Shown here piece by piece: positions 18,032 through 26,379 of a stretch of 64,000 nt of DNA. The notes below the pieces were generated by a model. That model did no database searches. It had not been told where the DNA came from and was given only the letters and a program-made list of their open reading frames with translations. This DNA comes from DATDAH01 sp963725155 (lineage in GTDB: Bacteria > Actinomycetota > Acidimicrobiia > Acidimicrobiales > DATDAH01): the NCBI GenBank assembly GCA_963725155.1, contig CAVRXU010000008.1, positions 372,001 to 436,000 of the forward strand, read 5' to 3'. The position numbers and the translations under genes are program-made. Numbering within the stretch: the stretch's first letter is position 1; every line of letters starts with the position of its first letter.

Positions 18032-18079
18032 TTCTGGCGGTTGATTCGGTTGCCATGGCGACCGAATCAACCGCCAGAA
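18032..18079. terminator. long perfect hairpin between convergent genes, GTTCTGG family
   Basis: A 19-bp perfect stem: TTCTGGCGGTTGATTCGGT (18032-18050) pairs with ACCGAATCAACCGCCAGAA (18061-18079) around a 10-nt loop TGCCATGGCG that contains a small palindrome. It lies between the DUF6069 stop (18014) and the GGDEF-like stop (18087). Confidence 0.65.
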
Positions 18080-18086
18080 GCGCGGC

Positions 18087-18662
18087 TCAGGCAGCGTCCG
18101 CGACCTCGACTCGGTCGCGACCCAGGGCCTTGGCCCGATGCTGGGCGGCGAAGGCCCGCTCGAGGAGGGCTGTCGCCGTCTCGGTCCCGTTGTGGGTGGC
18201 GACGCCGAACGACGCCGTCACACCGACCGGCGTTTCCCTGACGGTGAGTTGGCCCAGCAGGACACGGGCCTCCTCAGCTCTCGTGTGCGCCACTTCGAGG
18301 CCGGCGCCCAGGAGCACCAGGAGGAACGCGTCGCCCCCGCGGGCCAGCACCATGTCGAGCGGACGAACGAGGTCCCGCAACGCCAGCCCGGTCGCGGCCA
18401 GGACCTCGTCACCGAGATCGTGGCCGCGGGTGTCGTTGATCCGCCCGAAGTGATCCAGATCGGCGTGGACCACCGACAGCGGCACCGCCTCCGGAACGAA
18501 CTCAGCGAGCGTGGCGTCGATCGCGTCGGCGTACCGGTGCCGCCGGAACCGGAGCAGGCCGCTGAACGGATCCCGATGCAGTCCCCGCCGCACCCGCGCC
18601 GCCGCCCGGAGGATCAGCTCGTCCCGCACCGACCACTCCCCCGCATCGTGGGTCTCGATCAC
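18087..18662 (-). CDS. degenerate GGDEF-domain protein
   Basis: About 191 residues from GTG 18662. The substrate-side motif VVHADLDHFGRINDTRGHDLGDEVL is intact, but the active-site loop reads ARGGDAFLLVLL (GGDAF, residues 109-113), losing the catalytic/metal-binding Glu. Diguanylate cyclase activity is therefore unlikely; binding c-di-GMP or GTP as a sensor remains possible. No PAS, GAF or membrane region precedes it. The open frame extends to 18746, but that part runs into a terminator-like hairpin, so the shorter start is preferred. Confidence 0.72.
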   Translation of the reverse strand: MIETHDAGEWSVRDELILRAAARVRRGLHRDPFSGLLRFRRHRYADAIDATLAEFVPEAVPLSVVHADLDHFGRINDTRGHDLGDEVLAATGLALRDLVRPLDMVLARGGDAFLLVLLGAGLEVAHTRAEEARVLLGQLTVRETPVGVTASFGVATHNGTETATALLERAFAAQHRAKALGRDRVEVADAA

Positions 18663-18711
18663 ACAACTCAATCGTCCAGGTCGGTTCAGCGCTGAAGGTG
18701 AACAAACACTC

Positions 18712-18761
18712 GTTCTGGCCTCTGATTCGCGTGCCCTGGCCAGCACATCAGAGGCCAGAAC
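18712..18761. terminator. long hairpin downstream of tRNA-Glu, GTTCTGG family
   Basis: A 15-bp perfect stem: GTTCTGGCCTCTGAT (18712-18726) pairs with ATCAGAGGCCAGAAC (18747-18761), with an inner GTGC/GCAC stem. On the reverse strand it follows the tRNA-Glu 3' end (18779) by 17 nt, the expected place of its terminator. Confidence 0.65.
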
Positions 18762-18778
18762 CGCTGGTGGCGCGAACT

Positions 18779-18854
18779 TGGCAGCCCCAACGGGGTTCGA
18801 ACCCGTGCCTCCACCTTGAGAGGGTGGTGTCCTAGGCCGCTAGACGATGGGGCC
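18779..18854 (-). tRNA. tRNA-Glu (CTC), CCA encoded
   Basis: The reverse strand folds as a cloverleaf: acceptor GGCCCCA/TGGGGCT, D-arm with TAGCGGCCTAGGA, anticodon loop CTCTCAA (anticodon CTC), T-loop GGTTCGAACCC, discriminator G and an encoded CCA at 18779-18781. Confidence 0.95.
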
Positions 18855-18888
18855 GAGCTGCGACAGCCCCGAGAGGTTATCGCTGCAG

Positions 18889-18960
18889 CTCGGGGGGAAG
18901 GACTCGAACCCTCAATGACTGGACCAGAACCAGCTGTGTTGCCAATTACACCACCCCCGA
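18889..18960 (-). tRNA. tRNA-Gln (CTG)
   Basis: Reverse-strand cloverleaf: acceptor TCGGGGG/CCCCCGA, D-arm GTGTAATTGGCAACAC, anticodon stem GCTGG/CCAGT with loop TTCTGGT (anticodon CTG), T-loop GGTTCGAGTCC. CCA is not encoded. It lies 34 bp upstream of tRNA-Glu on the same strand, so the two may be co-transcribed. Confidence 0.94.
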
Positions 18961-18996
18961 TCGGTGGGACGTTCGAGGGTACCGGCTCGGGAGGGG

Positions 18997-19647
18997 TCAG
19001 CCGTCGGTGTTGTTGACGGTGTCATCCAGGTTCATGAGACGGCGATAGCCGATGAGCCGACCGACGGAGACGGCTGCCGTCTCCCGCACCATCGCCCGCA
19101 GCTCAGCGACCCCGCTGACCGGGCTGGAGTCGGTCGGCGACACGAACGCGTTCAGCCCGACCTCGTCCGCGATCTCCTCCAAGCGCTTCGAGTGGAAGGG
19201 GTCGGAGACGACGATCACGTCCTCCACGCCGTCCTCCCGCAGGATGCGGGCACTGGCCGCCAGGGACTCCCAGGAGTTGCGGCCCTGGACCTCGAGGCGG
19301 AGGTCGGACTCGGGTACGCCCTGATCCTCCAGCCAGAGAGCCCCGGCCTGGGCCTCGGTGAACTCGTCGCCCTCCTGGCTGCCCCCGGTGAGGACGATCA
19401 AGTCGGACAGTCCCTGCTGGTACAGCGCCAGGGCGTGCTCGAGGCGGGCCTCGTAGACGGGCGACGGCTCGCCGTTGTACTGCGCCGCGCCCATGACGAC
19501 GATGGCCCCGGCGGCTTGGGCCTGGTCTCGACGGGAGACCTGCCAGACCTGGAAGAACGTCCCACCCACGTAGAGGGCCAGGACCACCACCACACCCAAC
19601 GCGACCTTCCAGGCGATGCGGAACCAGCCGGGGCCGACGCCGGGCAT
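18997..19647 (-). CDS. YdcF/DUF218-family protein
   Basis: A protein of 216 residues. An N-terminal membrane anchor (about 12-33) is followed by the DUF218 domain: AIVVMGAAQYNGEPSPVYEA, LIVLTGGSQEGDEFTEA, VEGRNSWESL-like sequence read here as VQGRNSWESLAAS, and VIVVSDPFHSKR. DUF218 proteins are linked to envelope glycan or peptidoglycan metabolism, but no firm reaction is known. The ATG begins 1 nt after the gltX stop, so it is the second gene of a gltX-ydcF operon. Confidence 0.86.
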   Translation of the reverse strand: MPGVGPGWFRIAWKVALGVVVVLALYVGGTFFQVWQVSRRDQAQAAGAIVVMGAAQYNGEPSPVYEARLEHALALYQQGLSDLIVLTGGSQEGDEFTEAQAGALWLEDQGVPESDLRLEVQGRNSWESLAASARILREDGVEDVIVVSDPFHSKRLEEIADEVGLNAFVSPTDSSPVSGVAELRAMVRETAAVSVGRLIGYRRLMNLDDTVNNTDG

Positions 19648-19648
19648 G

Positions 19649-21001
19649 TCAGAGCCTCGCTCGGGCCGCCCGCAGCCGCCGCAGCGTCTCGTCGCGGCCG
19701 AGGAGGGCGAGGCCCTCGAACAGCGGGGGGCCGACGGTCCGACCCGTCACCGCCACCCGCACGGGGGCCTGGGCCTTGCCCAGCTTGAGCTCGAAGCGCT
19801 CCTCGCCGAGGACGCGCAACGTCTCCTTGAGGACCTCGGCCTGCCAATCAGCAGCCTCGTAGGCCTCGATCACGGCGTCGAGCAGGTCGGCGGCGGGGAC
19901 CGGGCCGGTCATCGCCTTCGCCCAGGACTCCGGGTCCTCGGGGGCGTCGGCCAGGAAGAGCCAGTCGACCTGGGCCGGGATGTCGGCCATCAGCTTGAGC
20001 CGCTCCTGCACCAGCGGGGCGACGGCCCGCCACACCGACCCGTCGAAGCGGTCGGCCGGCCAGGGGATGGCGTCGCCGGTGACCCACGGCTCGGCCGCGG
20101 CCAGGAACTCGTCCGTCGACAGGCGCCGGATCCACTCGCCGTTGATGTGCTCCAGCTTCTTCAGGTCGAAGAAGGCGGCGCTGCTGACGACATCGTCCAG
20201 GCGGAAGAGGTCGACGATCTCGGCCATCGGTCGGACCTCGACGCCGTCGGGCGGGCCCCAGCCGAGCAGAGCCAAGTAGTTGGCCATCGCTTCGGGCAGG
20301 TAGCCCTTGGCCGGGTAGTCGCCGACGGACACGTCGTCTTTGCGCTTCGACAGCTTCTGGCGTTGCTCGTTCACCAGGAGCGGCAGGTGGGCGTACAGGG
20401 GGTCGTAGTCCATCCCCAGCAGGCGGCGGATGAGCATGACGCGGGGAGTCGAGCTGAGCAGGTCCTCGCCCCGGACGACGTGGGTGATCCCCAGGTCCGG
20501 GTCGTCGACGGCGTTGGCCAGCAGGAAGCCCGGGGTGTCGTTGCGCCCCCGCCAGATGACGAAGTCCTCGATGTCGGCGTAGTCGAAGGTGACCTCGCCC
20601 CGGATGAGGTCCCGGATCTCGGCCGTGCCCTCGGGCACGCGGACGGCCACGCCGAGGCCGGGCTGCAGCGTCGAGCCCGGCATCTCGTTCTTGTCGTCGT
20701 CGATCAGATAGGCGCCGCCGTCGGCCAGCAGCTTCTCGCAGGCGGCCCGGTAGAGGTCCCGGCGGTCGGACTGGAAGATCGGGCCCTCGTCCCAGTCGAT
20801 CCCCAGCCAGGTGAGGGACTCGAGGATGGCCTCGATGAGCTCGGGCCGGCTGCGCTCCTGGTCGGTGTCCTCGATGCGCAGGACCAGCGTGCCCCCCTGG
20901 TGGCGGGCGAAGAGCCAGTTGAACAGCGCCGACCGGGCGCCCCCCACGTGCAGGTACCCCGTGGGCGCGGGCGCGAAGCGAACACGGGGGCTGGCGGTCA
21001 C
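19649..21001 (-). CDS. gltX: glutamyl-tRNA synthetase
   Basis: A protein of 450 residues, class I synthetase. Its HIGH-type motif is FAPAPTGYLHVGGARSALFN and its KMSKS-type motif KLSKRKDD. The Glu-binding RIEDTDQERSRPE is present, and the anticodon-binding helical half follows. It charges tRNA-Glu; in actinobacteria the enzyme is normally non-discriminating and also mischarges tRNA-Gln for GatCAB. Notably, tRNA-Gln and tRNA-Glu lie just downstream on the same strand. GTG start at 20999-21001. Confidence 0.97.
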   Translation of the reverse strand: MTASPRVRFAPAPTGYLHVGGARSALFNWLFARHQGGTLVLRIEDTDQERSRPELIEAILESLTWLGIDWDEGPIFQSDRRDLYRAACEKLLADGGAYLIDDDKNEMPGSTLQPGLGVAVRVPEGTAEIRDLIRGEVTFDYADIEDFVIWRGRNDTPGFLLANAVDDPDLGITHVVRGEDLLSSTPRVMLIRRLLGMDYDPLYAHLPLLVNEQRQKLSKRKDDVSVGDYPAKGYLPEAMANYLALLGWGPPDGVEVRPMAEIVDLFRLDDVVSSAAFFDLKKLEHINGEWIRRLSTDEFLAAAEPWVTGDAIPWPADRFDGSVWRAVAPLVQERLKLMADIPAQVDWLFLADAPEDPESWAKAMTGPVPAADLLDAVIEAYEAADWQAEVLKETLRVLGEERFELKLGKAQAPVRVAVTGRTVGPPLFEGLALLGRDETLRRLRAARARL

Positions 21002-21064
21002 CGGGTCGAGGGTACCGGCGCCCTCGCGGGCGCTCGCCGCGGCACCCCGACGGCTACCGGACTC

Positions 21065-21856
21065 CTACCAGGGCATGGCCACGCCGCCGTTGGGGCGCAG
21101 TATCTGGCCGGTCATGAACTTGCTGGCCTCGGAGGCGAGGTAGAGGACGGCGTAGGCGATGTCGTCGGGCTCGCCCACGGTCCTCAGCGGCGCGCCCTTC
21201 GACATCTGGGCGGTGACCGCGGCCTTCGCCGCCTCGTCCTCGGTGCCGTCCTCGGCGACCCACGCCCGGTTCGTCATGCCCGTGACGATGTAGCCCGGGG
21301 CGACGGCGTTGACCCGGACGCCGCTCGGGCCGATCTCGGTGGCCAGCACCTTCGTCAGCTGGACGATCGCCGCCTTGGCCATGCCGTACGGGGCGAGGCG
21401 CGGCGCAGGTTGGTCGATGGCGGCCGAGGCCATGTTGACGATCGACCCCGACCCCTGCTCGACCATCACCCGCCCGGCCGATTGGCAGCCGAAGAACACC
21501 CCCTTGAGGTTGACGGCCAGGATGCGGTCGAGGTCCGTTTCCTGGGTCTCGAGCACGGTCGAGGTGTGGATGATCCCGGCCACGTTGGCCATGACGTCGA
21601 GACGACCGTGACGCTCGAGCGCGCCCCGCACGACGGCCTCGACCTCGTCGGGATCGGTGACGTCCAGGCTGACCGCGGCGGCCGACCCACCGGCGTCGGT
21701 GATGTGTTCGGCCGTGACGGTGGCCCCGGCCCCGTCCCGGTCGGCGCAGACGACGGTCGCCCCGGCCTCAGCCATGCGCTCGGCCGATGCCCGGCCGATG
21801 CCGCTGGCCGCTCCGGTGACGACGGCAACCCGGTCCGTGAGATCGAAGGCGTCCAC
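21065..21856 (-). CDS. short-chain dehydrogenase/reductase
   Basis: A classical SDR of 263 residues: VAVVTGAASGIGRASAERM, the CADRDG turn (an Asp favours NAD), NVAGIIHTS, the Ser in IVNMASAAIDQ, APYGMAKAAIVQ (YxxxK) and VRVNAVAPGYIVTGMT, ending MTGQILRPNGGVAMPW. GTG at 21856 with TACGGT 8 nt upstream. It is transcribed singly; the hairpin at 21888-21945 separates it from kynU upstream. Substrate unknown. Confidence 0.87.
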   Translation of the reverse strand: MDAFDLTDRVAVVTGAASGIGRASAERMAEAGATVVCADRDGAGATVTAEHITDAGGSAAAVSLDVTDPDEVEAVVRGALERHGRLDVMANVAGIIHTSTVLETQETDLDRILAVNLKGVFFGCQSAGRVMVEQGSGSIVNMASAAIDQPAPRLAPYGMAKAAIVQLTKVLATEIGPSGVRVNAVAPGYIVTGMTNRAWVAEDGTEDEAAKAAVTAQMSKGAPLRTVGEPDDIAYAVLYLASEASKFMTGQILRPNGGVAMPW

Positions 21857-21887
21857 GCCTCCGGACCGTAGTCAGCCCCCCCGCCCC

Positions 21888-21945
21888 ACCCGTTCTGGTT
21901 GCGTCTCCCCGCAGTCAGCCGCGGCCACGCGCAACCGGAACGGGT
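21888..21945. terminator. long hairpin after kynU, GTTCTGG family
   Basis: ACCCGTTCTGGTTGC (21888-21902) pairs with GCAACCGGAACGGGT (21931-21945), one wobble in 15, with inner CCGC/GCGG. On the reverse strand it directly abuts the kynU stop codon. It is the closest relative of the four tandem copies at 46.7 kb, sharing GTTCTGGTTGC and CCGCGGCCAC. Confidence 0.65.
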
Positions 21946-23096
21946 CATTCGAGCAGGCGGACGATCCCGGCGACGCCGTCGTAGACGTCGGTGAAGCGGG
22001 TGGTCAGGGGCGAGCAGCCGAGGCGGACGAGGTCGGGCTCCCGGAAGTCGGTCACGATGCCCACCGCCATGAGGTCGTCGACCAGGCGACGGGCCTCGGG
22101 GTGGAGGATCGACACGTGGCCGCCCCGCCGGGCCGGGTCGCGAGGGGTGGGCGAGTCGAGACCCCACTGGTCACACAGCTCCAAGGCCATGCCGGTCAGG
22201 GCTGTCGCCTTGGCCTGGATGGCCTCGATGCCGGCCTCGGCCACGACCTCGATGGCCGCCTTGGCTGCGACCAGGCCGATGATCCCCGGCGTGCCGATGA
22301 GAAGGCGGCCGATGTCGGAGCGGGGCTCGTACGTCGGCGGCATGGCGAACTGGTCGTCCCGCCCGAACCAGCCCCAGATGGGCTGGTCGACGGTGGCCTG
22401 CAGGGCACGGGCCACGTAGGAGAACGCCGGCCCGCCGGGCCCCGAACCCAGGAACTTGTACGTGCAGCCCACGGCCAGCTCCACGCCGGCCCCGTGCAGG
22501 TCCAGCTGGAGCACGCCGACCGGGTGGGACAGGTCCCAGATGACCAAGGCCCCGGCGGCGGTCGCCCGAGCCGTCTCGCCGGTCAGGTCGACCACCTCGG
22601 CCGTGCGGTAGTCGACCATCGACCGAACGACGACGGCCACGTCGTTGAGACGGTCGAACCCGGCCTGGACCCCGTGCCCCGTGCGCGCCGCGATCCCGGC
22701 GACCACATAGACGTCGCTCGGGAAGTCGGCCGGGTCCACGGCGATGACCCGCCGGTCCGGGCGCAGGGCCAGGGCGGCGTGGACCAGCTGGAAGAGGTTG
22801 ACCGAGGTCGAGTCGTGGACGATGACCTCGTCACCGTCGACCCCGAGCAGGGGCGCCAGCACCGCCCCCGTCCGCTGCGACAGGTCGAGCCAGCCGTCGT
22901 CCCAGGAGCGGATCAGGCCGGTGGCCCAGCCGTCGGCCAGAACCGCGTGCACCGCCTCGATCGCCCGCCGGGACGGGATGCCCAGCGAGTTGCCGTCGAG
23001 ATAGACCAGGTCGGGGTCGGCCACGACGAACTCGTCCCGCCACCGGGCCAGTGGGTCGGTGGCGTCGAGGGCCTCGGCGGCACTCCGGGAGAACAC
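21945..23096 (-). CDS. kynU: kynureninase
   Basis: A 383-residue PLP enzyme. VYLDGNSLGIPSRRA at the N terminus is the kynureninase signature and GCTYKFLGSGPGGPAF carries the PLP-lysine. WDLSHPVGVLQLDLHGAGV includes the PLP-ring Asp, and GTPGIIGL and VRLGCSPLTTRF follow. It converts kynurenine or 3-hydroxykynurenine to anthranilate plus alanine in tryptophan catabolism. The other kyn genes are not in this window. GTG start at 23096. Confidence 0.93.
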   Translation of the reverse strand: MFSRSAAEALDATDPLARWRDEFVVADPDLVYLDGNSLGIPSRRAIEAVHAVLADGWATGLIRSWDDGWLDLSQRTGAVLAPLLGVDGDEVIVHDSTSVNLFQLVHAALALRPDRRVIAVDPADFPSDVYVVAGIAARTGHGVQAGFDRLNDVAVVVRSMVDYRTAEVVDLTGETARATAAGALVIWDLSHPVGVLQLDLHGAGVELAVGCTYKFLGSGPGGPAFSYVARALQATVDQPIWGWFGRDDQFAMPPTYEPRSDIGRLLIGTPGIIGLVAAKAAIEVVAEAGIEAIQAKATALTGMALELCDQWGLDSPTPRDPARRGGHVSILHPEARRLVDDLMAVGIVTDFREPDLVRLGCSPLTTRFTDVYDGVAGIVRLLE

Positions 23097-23164
23097 CGCC
23101 GCAGTCTGACCTACTGTCCCCGACGACGATTCCCTGTCACCGAGCGATCGAAGGAGACGCCAGG

Positions 23165-24820
23165 GTGAAGGCCTCCGACCTGCTCGTCCGCTGCCTCGAC
23201 GCCGAGGGCATCCGCTACGTCTTCGGCGTCCCCGGCGAGGAGAACGCCGACGTGATGATGTCCCTGGAGGACTCCGGCATCACCTTCGTCCTCACCCGCC
23301 ACGAGCAGGGGGCGGCCTTCATGGCCGAGGTCCACGGGCGCCTCACGGGCGAGCCCGCCGTCGCCCTCGGCACCCTCGGCCCCGGCGCCACCAACCTGCT
23401 CACCGGCGTGGCCGACGCCAACATGGACCGCTCCCCCATGCTCGTGCTCACGGGCCAGGGGGCCACCACCCGGCTCCACAAGGAGTCCCACCAGGTCATG
23501 GACGTGGTGGGCATGTACGAGCCCATCACCAAGTGGGCCCAGTCCGTGCGCCACGCCGCCAACATCCCCGAGATCGTGCGCAAGGCCGTCCGCATCGCCC
23601 TGACCGAGAAGCCGGGGGCCTGCCTCATCGAGCTGCCCGAGGACATCGCCGAGCACGACGTCGACGCCGAGCCGATCACGCCGATGAAGTTCCGGCGGCC
23701 GGTTCCCGACGACAAGATCGTGGACCAGGCCTGGGCCGCCATCCAGGCCGCCGAGCGGCCGATCATCCTGGCCGGCAATGGCACCATCCGTCGCCGGGCG
23801 TCCAAGCAACTCCGCCTGTTCGTCGAGCGCACGGGCATCGGTGTGGTCAGCACCTTCATGGCCAAGGGCTGCGTCGACATGGACGACGAGCGCTGCCTGT
23901 TCACCATCGGCCTCCAGGCCCGGGACCACCCCGTGCGGGCCATCGAGCAGGCCGATCTGGTGATCACGCTCGGCTACGACATGGTCGAATACCACCCCCG
24001 GCTCTGGAACCCCGAGGGCGACAAGTCGATCGTCCACATGGACTTCCTGCCCGCCGAGGTGGACGAGCGCTATGACGTCGACGTCGAGGTGGTGGGCGAC
24101 CTGGCTCACACCCTCTGGATGCTGAACGAGCGGTGCTGGCGGGGCAGCACGACCGACGCCCACTGGGACCACAGCCACACCCGAGCCGCCCGGAAGGCGA
24201 TGCTCGAGGACTTCGCCTCCTACGCCGACGACGACGCGGCCGGCGCGATCAAGCCCCAGAAGGCGCTCTGGGACGCCCGACAGGTGCTCGGTCCCGACGA
24301 CGTGCTCCTGTCCGATGTCGGCGCCCACAAGATGTGGGTGGCCCGCTACTACCAGTGCCACGAGCCCAACACCTGCCTGATCCCCAACGGATTCTGCTCG
24401 ATGGGCTTCGCCCTGCCCGGGGCCATCGCCGCCTCGATGCTCTACCCGGACCGGCGGATCCTCGCCGTGTGCGGCGACGGTGGGTTCCTGATGAACGTGC
24501 AGGAGATGGAGACCTGCGTGCGCATCGGGGCCCACCCGGTCGTCATGGTGTGGGAGGACGGGGGCTACGGGCTCATCGCCTGGAAGCAGGAGAACGAGTT
24601 CGGCCGCCACACGGACCTGGCCTTCGGCAACCCCGACTGGGTCCAGCTGGCCGAGGCCTTCGGCTGGCGGGGCGTCCGGGTGGAGCGCTCGGCCGACCTG
24701 GCCGGCGCCCTCGAGGACGGCTTCGGGTCCGGCCAGCCCACCCTCGTCGCCGTGCCCATCGACTACCGGGAGAACATGCTCCTCACCGAGCGCCTCGGCA
24801 TGATCGACGAGACCATCTGA
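23165..24820 (+). CDS. acetolactate-synthase-like ThDP enzyme
   Basis: A 551-residue protein with the three-domain ThDP fold: Pyr domain with the catalytic Glu in TRHEQGAAFMA, a central domain (PIILAGNGTIRRRA), and the PP domain with GDGGFLMNVQEMETCV. The Mg-binding motif ends VWEDGGYGLIAWKQEN: catabolic acetolactate synthases have WND here, so Glu replaces Asn. No regulatory small subunit is adjacent, consistent with the catabolic AlsS-like group, but the E/N change leaves the exact reaction open (for example another 2-oxoacid). AAGGAG at 23151 gives a strong ribosome-binding site for GTG 23165. Confidence 0.85.
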   Translation: MKASDLLVRCLDAEGIRYVFGVPGEENADVMMSLEDSGITFVLTRHEQGAAFMAEVHGRLTGEPAVALGTLGPGATNLLTGVADANMDRSPMLVLTGQGATTRLHKESHQVMDVVGMYEPITKWAQSVRHAANIPEIVRKAVRIALTEKPGACLIELPEDIAEHDVDAEPITPMKFRRPVPDDKIVDQAWAAIQAAERPIILAGNGTIRRRASKQLRLFVERTGIGVVSTFMAKGCVDMDDERCLFTIGLQARDHPVRAIEQADLVITLGYDMVEYHPRLWNPEGDKSIVHMDFLPAEVDERYDVDVEVVGDLAHTLWMLNERCWRGSTTDAHWDHSHTRAARKAMLEDFASYADDDAAGAIKPQKALWDARQVLGPDDVLLSDVGAHKMWVARYYQCHEPNTCLIPNGFCSMGFALPGAIAASMLYPDRRILAVCGDGGFLMNVQEMETCVRIGAHPVVMVWEDGGYGLIAWKQENEFGRHTDLAFGNPDWVQLAEAFGWRGVRVERSADLAGALEDGFGSGQPTLVAVPIDYRENMLLTERLGMIDETI

Positions 24821-24895
24821 GCCTGCTGATGCCGGGGCGGTGCCTCGGTGCCGAAAGACGACGATTCCGCCCGCGTACGACGACAGGAGACGACC

Positions 24896-25543
24896 ATGCC
24901 CAGGCTGAGGGAAGTGCCGAGAGCGGAGGTGCATCCGTTCGGGGCGGTGATCTACGACATGCTGTTCGGCGACCGTGACCCGGTCGCCGAGCCCGGGACA
25001 GCCACGGGCTCGCCCGGCGACTGGTGGACCGTGTTCGCCCAGTGCCCCGACGCATTCGACCACGCCTGCGGTGGCTTTGCCTTCTACCGGTCGCCCGCCC
25101 GCGAGCTCGACCCGCAGCTGCGCGAGCTCGGACAGATCCGAGCCGGGTGGGCCTGCGGCTCGCAGTTCGTGTTCAGCCAGCACTGCAAGGCGGCGCGGGA
25201 CGCCGGCCTCACCGACGAGCAGGTCGAGGCCATCCCCCACTGGACGGTGGCCGACTGCTTCTCACCCGTCGAGCGCGCCGTGCTCGCCTACACCGACGCC
25301 CTCGCTCTCCAGCACGGCCGGGTGCCCGACGGTGTCTTCGCTGTGCTCCACGAGCACCTGAGTGAGGTCGCCATCCTCGAGCTGACCTACATCACCGGGA
25401 CCTACGTCATGCACGCCATCACGACGCGGGCGTTGCGCCTCGAGTTCGACGACGTCGACGATCCCTGCGTCGAGGTGGCCGATCCCGAGGGCAACAAGGC
25501 CGGTTTCGACGTGATGGCCGTGGCCGACGTCGAGCCGGCCTGA
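24896..25543 (+). CDS. carboxymuconolactone decarboxylase (AhpD-like) family protein
   Basis: A protein of 215 residues. The core RAGWACGSQFVFSQHCKAARDAGLTDEQVEAI is the CMD/AhpD helix pair; the C-x6-x-HC pattern is present but the CxxC of peroxidase-active AhpD is not. SPVERAVLAYTDAL and EVAILELTYITGTYVMHAI complete the fold. These proteins act in detoxification or aromatic-ring catabolism. AGGAG 7 nt before ATG 24896. The gene lies 75 bp after the ThDP enzyme on the same strand, so an operon with it is likely. Confidence 0.82.
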   Translation: MPRLREVPRAEVHPFGAVIYDMLFGDRDPVAEPGTATGSPGDWWTVFAQCPDAFDHACGGFAFYRSPARELDPQLRELGQIRAGWACGSQFVFSQHCKAARDAGLTDEQVEAIPHWTVADCFSPVERAVLAYTDALALQHGRVPDGVFAVLHEHLSEVAILELTYITGTYVMHAITTRALRLEFDDVDDPCVEVADPEGNKAGFDVMAVADVEPA

Positions 25544-25552
25544 CCCTGTCCC

Positions 25553-26350
25553 TCAGAAGTCCATGGGATAGGGGAACTTCACGCTGACGCCGCCGTCGAC
25601 GACCAGGGTCTGGCCGTTCACGTAGCCGGAGAGGTCGCTGACCATGAAGAGCAGAGCGGCGGCGATGTCCTCGGGGAGGGCGACCCGGCGCAGTGGCGTG
25701 TTGAGCTCGTTGTTCTTGCGGCCCTCGTCGCCGACGTAGGCACTGACCCGCGGGGTCCAGACCATGCCTGGGGCGATGGCATTCACCCGGACGCCCCGGG
25801 GGCCCAGTTCGACGGCGGCCGTGCGAACGAGGCTCATCAGGCCCGCCTTGAACACGCCGTAGGCACCGTGGAGTGGAGCCGAGCTCAGACCTGACACCGA
25901 GGCCACGAAGGCCATCACCCCGCCGCCGCCATCGGCCATTGCCTTGCCGCCCAGGGTGACAGCCAGGTGGGCGTGGCGCAGGACGATGTCGTGGTGCCAC
26001 TGCCAGTTCTCGTCATCGACCTCGAGCAGCGCCTGGTACTGGGCCATGCCGACGATGTCGACGATCCCGTCCAGCCCGCCGAGGTCCCTGTGGGCGGCGT
26101 CGAACATGGCGGTCGCCCCCACCCGGTCGGTGGCGTCACCGGCCCAGCCCACACCGTCGACTTCGGCGGCGATGTCGTCGGCCCGATCCTGCTCCACGTC
26201 CGCGCACAGGACCTTGGCCCCCTGCTGGACGAGGGCGTGGGTGGCCTGACGGCCGATGCCCTGCCCGGCGCCGATGACGACGAAGCGCTTGCCGTCGAGG
26301 CGCAGCAGGTCGGCGTAGTCAGGCACAGGGGAGTCGTCGGCTCGCGTCAT
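25553..26350 (-). CDS. short-chain dehydrogenase/reductase
   Basis: An SDR of about 265 residues: FVVIGAGQGIGRQATHAL, CADVEQDR, IVDIVGMAQYQ (replacing NNAG), the Ser in FVASVSGLSSAP, AYGVFKAGL (YxxxK), VRVNAIAPGMVWTPR and LVVDGGVSVKFPYP. ATG 26350 is chosen over the in-frame ATG at 26362 because CATGAT lies 7 nt before it. Convergent with the CMD gene; divergent from the AlkD-like gene. Confidence 0.85.
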   Translation of the reverse strand: MTRADDSPVPDYADLLRLDGKRFVVIGAGQGIGRQATHALVQQGAKVLCADVEQDRADDIAAEVDGVGWAGDATDRVGATAMFDAAHRDLGGLDGIVDIVGMAQYQALLEVDDENWQWHHDIVLRHAHLAVTLGGKAMADGGGGVMAFVASVSGLSSAPLHGAYGVFKAGLMSLVRTAAVELGPRGVRVNAIAPGMVWTPRVSAYVGDEGRKNNELNTPLRRVALPEDIAAALLFMVSDLSGYVNGQTLVVDGGVSVKFPYPMDF

Positions 26351-26379
26351 GACGCAGATCATGGCGCGACACTGCGGGC

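Noticed and set aside
21657..23168. Long forward open frames opposite kynU, GH31 and other reverse genes
   Set aside because: Typical antisense frames in GC-rich DNA; they have no conserved domains while the opposite strand encodes clear enzymes.
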